NCBI GenBank assembly: GCA_963580285.1
Contig: OY757010.1
Location: 73,312,738 to 73,376,737, forward strand
DNA length: 64,000 nucleotides
Direction of reading: 5' to 3'
From: Lucinisca nassula
Lineage: Eukaryota > Mollusca > Bivalvia > Lucinida > Lucinidae
The notes beneath the pieces are model-generated. The model had not been told where the DNA came from, made no database searches, and saw nothing but the letters and a program-made list of their open reading frames with translations. This document shows, piece after piece, positions 62,787 to 64,000 of the stretch (its first letter is position 1; each line of letters begins with the position of its first letter). The translations under genes and the position numbers were made by a program.

Positions 62787-64000
62787 TTTATTAACAAGAA
62801 AAGATGTGTCAGTAAACTGTCCTATCAGCGCCTCGATTAATTGCACGTGCTTGTGGAACACGATGTTAACATTCATGCAGTGGATACCAATGAGCTCATC
62901 AGCATTCAGTAAAACTAACTGCTACTGTTCTCCTACAATGCTAACGTCTGTGAATTATTTAAACATTGTCGTCAAAAACTAACCAGGTTACCTACGCATT
63001 CGTCCTAGAATGTTAAATGCCATTAGTCAGCCTATGCAGTAGTTGTTATTTATAATTGTCTCTGCAGTCGTTTGCTTTTAGTTAGAAAGCCTTCATGCGG
63101 ACTGAACAAATTATTTGACGGGCAATATGAACTTGACTACTGGCAATGGGGAAAAATATTGACCGGCAACTTTTGTACACAGTAAACGGGACATTTTCTG
63201 GGTATATAATAATTTTCCATATTGTCCGTAGTCAAGTGCCTATTGTCCGTAGATAAGCAGTCTCGTTCACAGTAGAACTACGCTCATATTTGTCCATTTC
63301 GTGACTTAAAATCGGTAGCGATCTTGTGCGTATCATCTGGAAGAACGCAAAACAAAACTTAAATAGATTGTGGCACAGTACATAAAGCGCATTTTATGCT
63401 GTCAACTATTGCCTACAGTAGTCGCAGGTACTATTTACAGGGCAGAGCTATCATTTGAACCTGTCCTGTGAAACAAAGAGGAAAATCAAGTTACCTGATT
63501 GTGTGAATGAAGTCAACTGAAACAAAGCTGTGACGTAAATGGTATTTTGCCCGCTTGCAAAAAGTATGCGAAAGGCTTTCAACCGAATCTTCCAGTGGAC
63601 TCAGCGAATTTGACATATATATTGAAAACACCTGAATAGCTCCACCTAGTTAGTTTTATCTACGACTACTAAACCTGCAGTCTGTTTGGATTTCCAATAC
63701 CTTCTTTCAGGAAAACAGGAGTATTTTGAAAGAAATAAAACCGACGCTTCGAAAAAAAAATGTCATCCTGCGTTGGGATACGTCAATGTTTTTATGGCAT
63801 CCACCGATGTAAACGTCGTCTTCACTTTGGCGCCATTGGGCGTGGTTTATCAACGTGCAGAAAGACACTTGACGACCTTCATTATTTTTCATTTCAAACG
63901 ACTGAAAGATAGATAATCTGATTTTACGTTCAGATTTCTATACCAGGAAATCCTGAATTCTTGTAGGCAGTTCAAGTTTTGGGTATATAATAAAAAGATG
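62787..64000. other. Unassigned with a PLE UTR sliver
   Basis: 63083-63117 (gaaagccttcatgcggactg, aacaaattatttg) is a 35-bp piece of PLE 3' UTR. The rest shows no repeat or coding signal I recognise. Confidence 0.4.

Noticed and set aside
1..64000. CRISPR array or prokaryotic operons
   Set aside because: Tandem repeats are long, diverged and lack unique equal-length spacers; there are no ribosome-binding-site-led gene runs, and splice-type, SINE and satellite content is eukaryotic.

Overview
This is a metazoan nuclear window made almost entirely of transposable elements and their debris. The mix suggests a mollusc, most likely a bivalve: tRNA-headed SINEs, GTCC/GACA-rich tandem arrays carrying TCAAGGTCA motifs, many TIR-ended hairpin elements, and Penelope-like and non-LTR reverse transcriptases (RTs). 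The organism call is an inference. There is no operon, CRISPR array or rRNA, and I found no host gene I can name. The best host candidates are one exon-like ORF with a good splice donor near 52.0 kb and two promoter-like stretches near 49.9 and 53.2 kb.

Layout. 1-3.1 kb: a ~145-bp satellite and its decayed copies. 3.1-4.6 kb: a Penelope-like element (PLE) fragment with an open RT domain. 4.7-6.8 kb: diverged ~190-bp tandem repeats. 7-10 kb: SINEs and (CTAT)n. 10-12.5 kb: nested hairpin MITEs. 12.8-14.7 kb: PLE fragments, two of them head to tail. 14.7-17.0 kb: a 5'-truncated non-LTR element with an intact 729-aa RT ORF. 18.9-20.6 kb: a PLE 3' UTR split by a TIR-bounded tandem array. 20.6-28.4 kb: three PLE loci, including a tandem composite sitting inside the satellite. 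25.6-33 kb: MITEs, hammerhead-ribozyme retroelements, and a broken second LINE. 33.1-35.6 kb: a 2.44-kb transposon with iterated inverted ends and an 8-bp target duplication. 35.6-37.35 kb: a ~540-bp satellite. 37.36-45.8 kb: an 8.45-kb fold-back element with long inverted arms and several nested insertions. 46-57.3 kb: SINEs, MITEs, a Tc1-like fragment and a tandem segmental duplication. 58.5-61.1 kb: the most complete PLE copy. 61.2-64 kb: repeat fragments and unassigned sequence.

The most interesting system is the combination of (i) small elements carrying type I hammerhead ribozymes with a three-base-pair stem III, one of them with two ribozymes exactly 266 nt apart (retrozyme architecture), and (ii) PLE-like RTs, the class thought to mobilise such elements. 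Four independent PLE copies, one from a diverged subfamily, share an in-frame TGA at the same codon upstream of the RT domain. In three of them it is followed by CGG, a known leaky-stop context, so programmed readthrough is a testable possibility. Functional statements here come from reading the sequence; no alignment, folding or database search was run.
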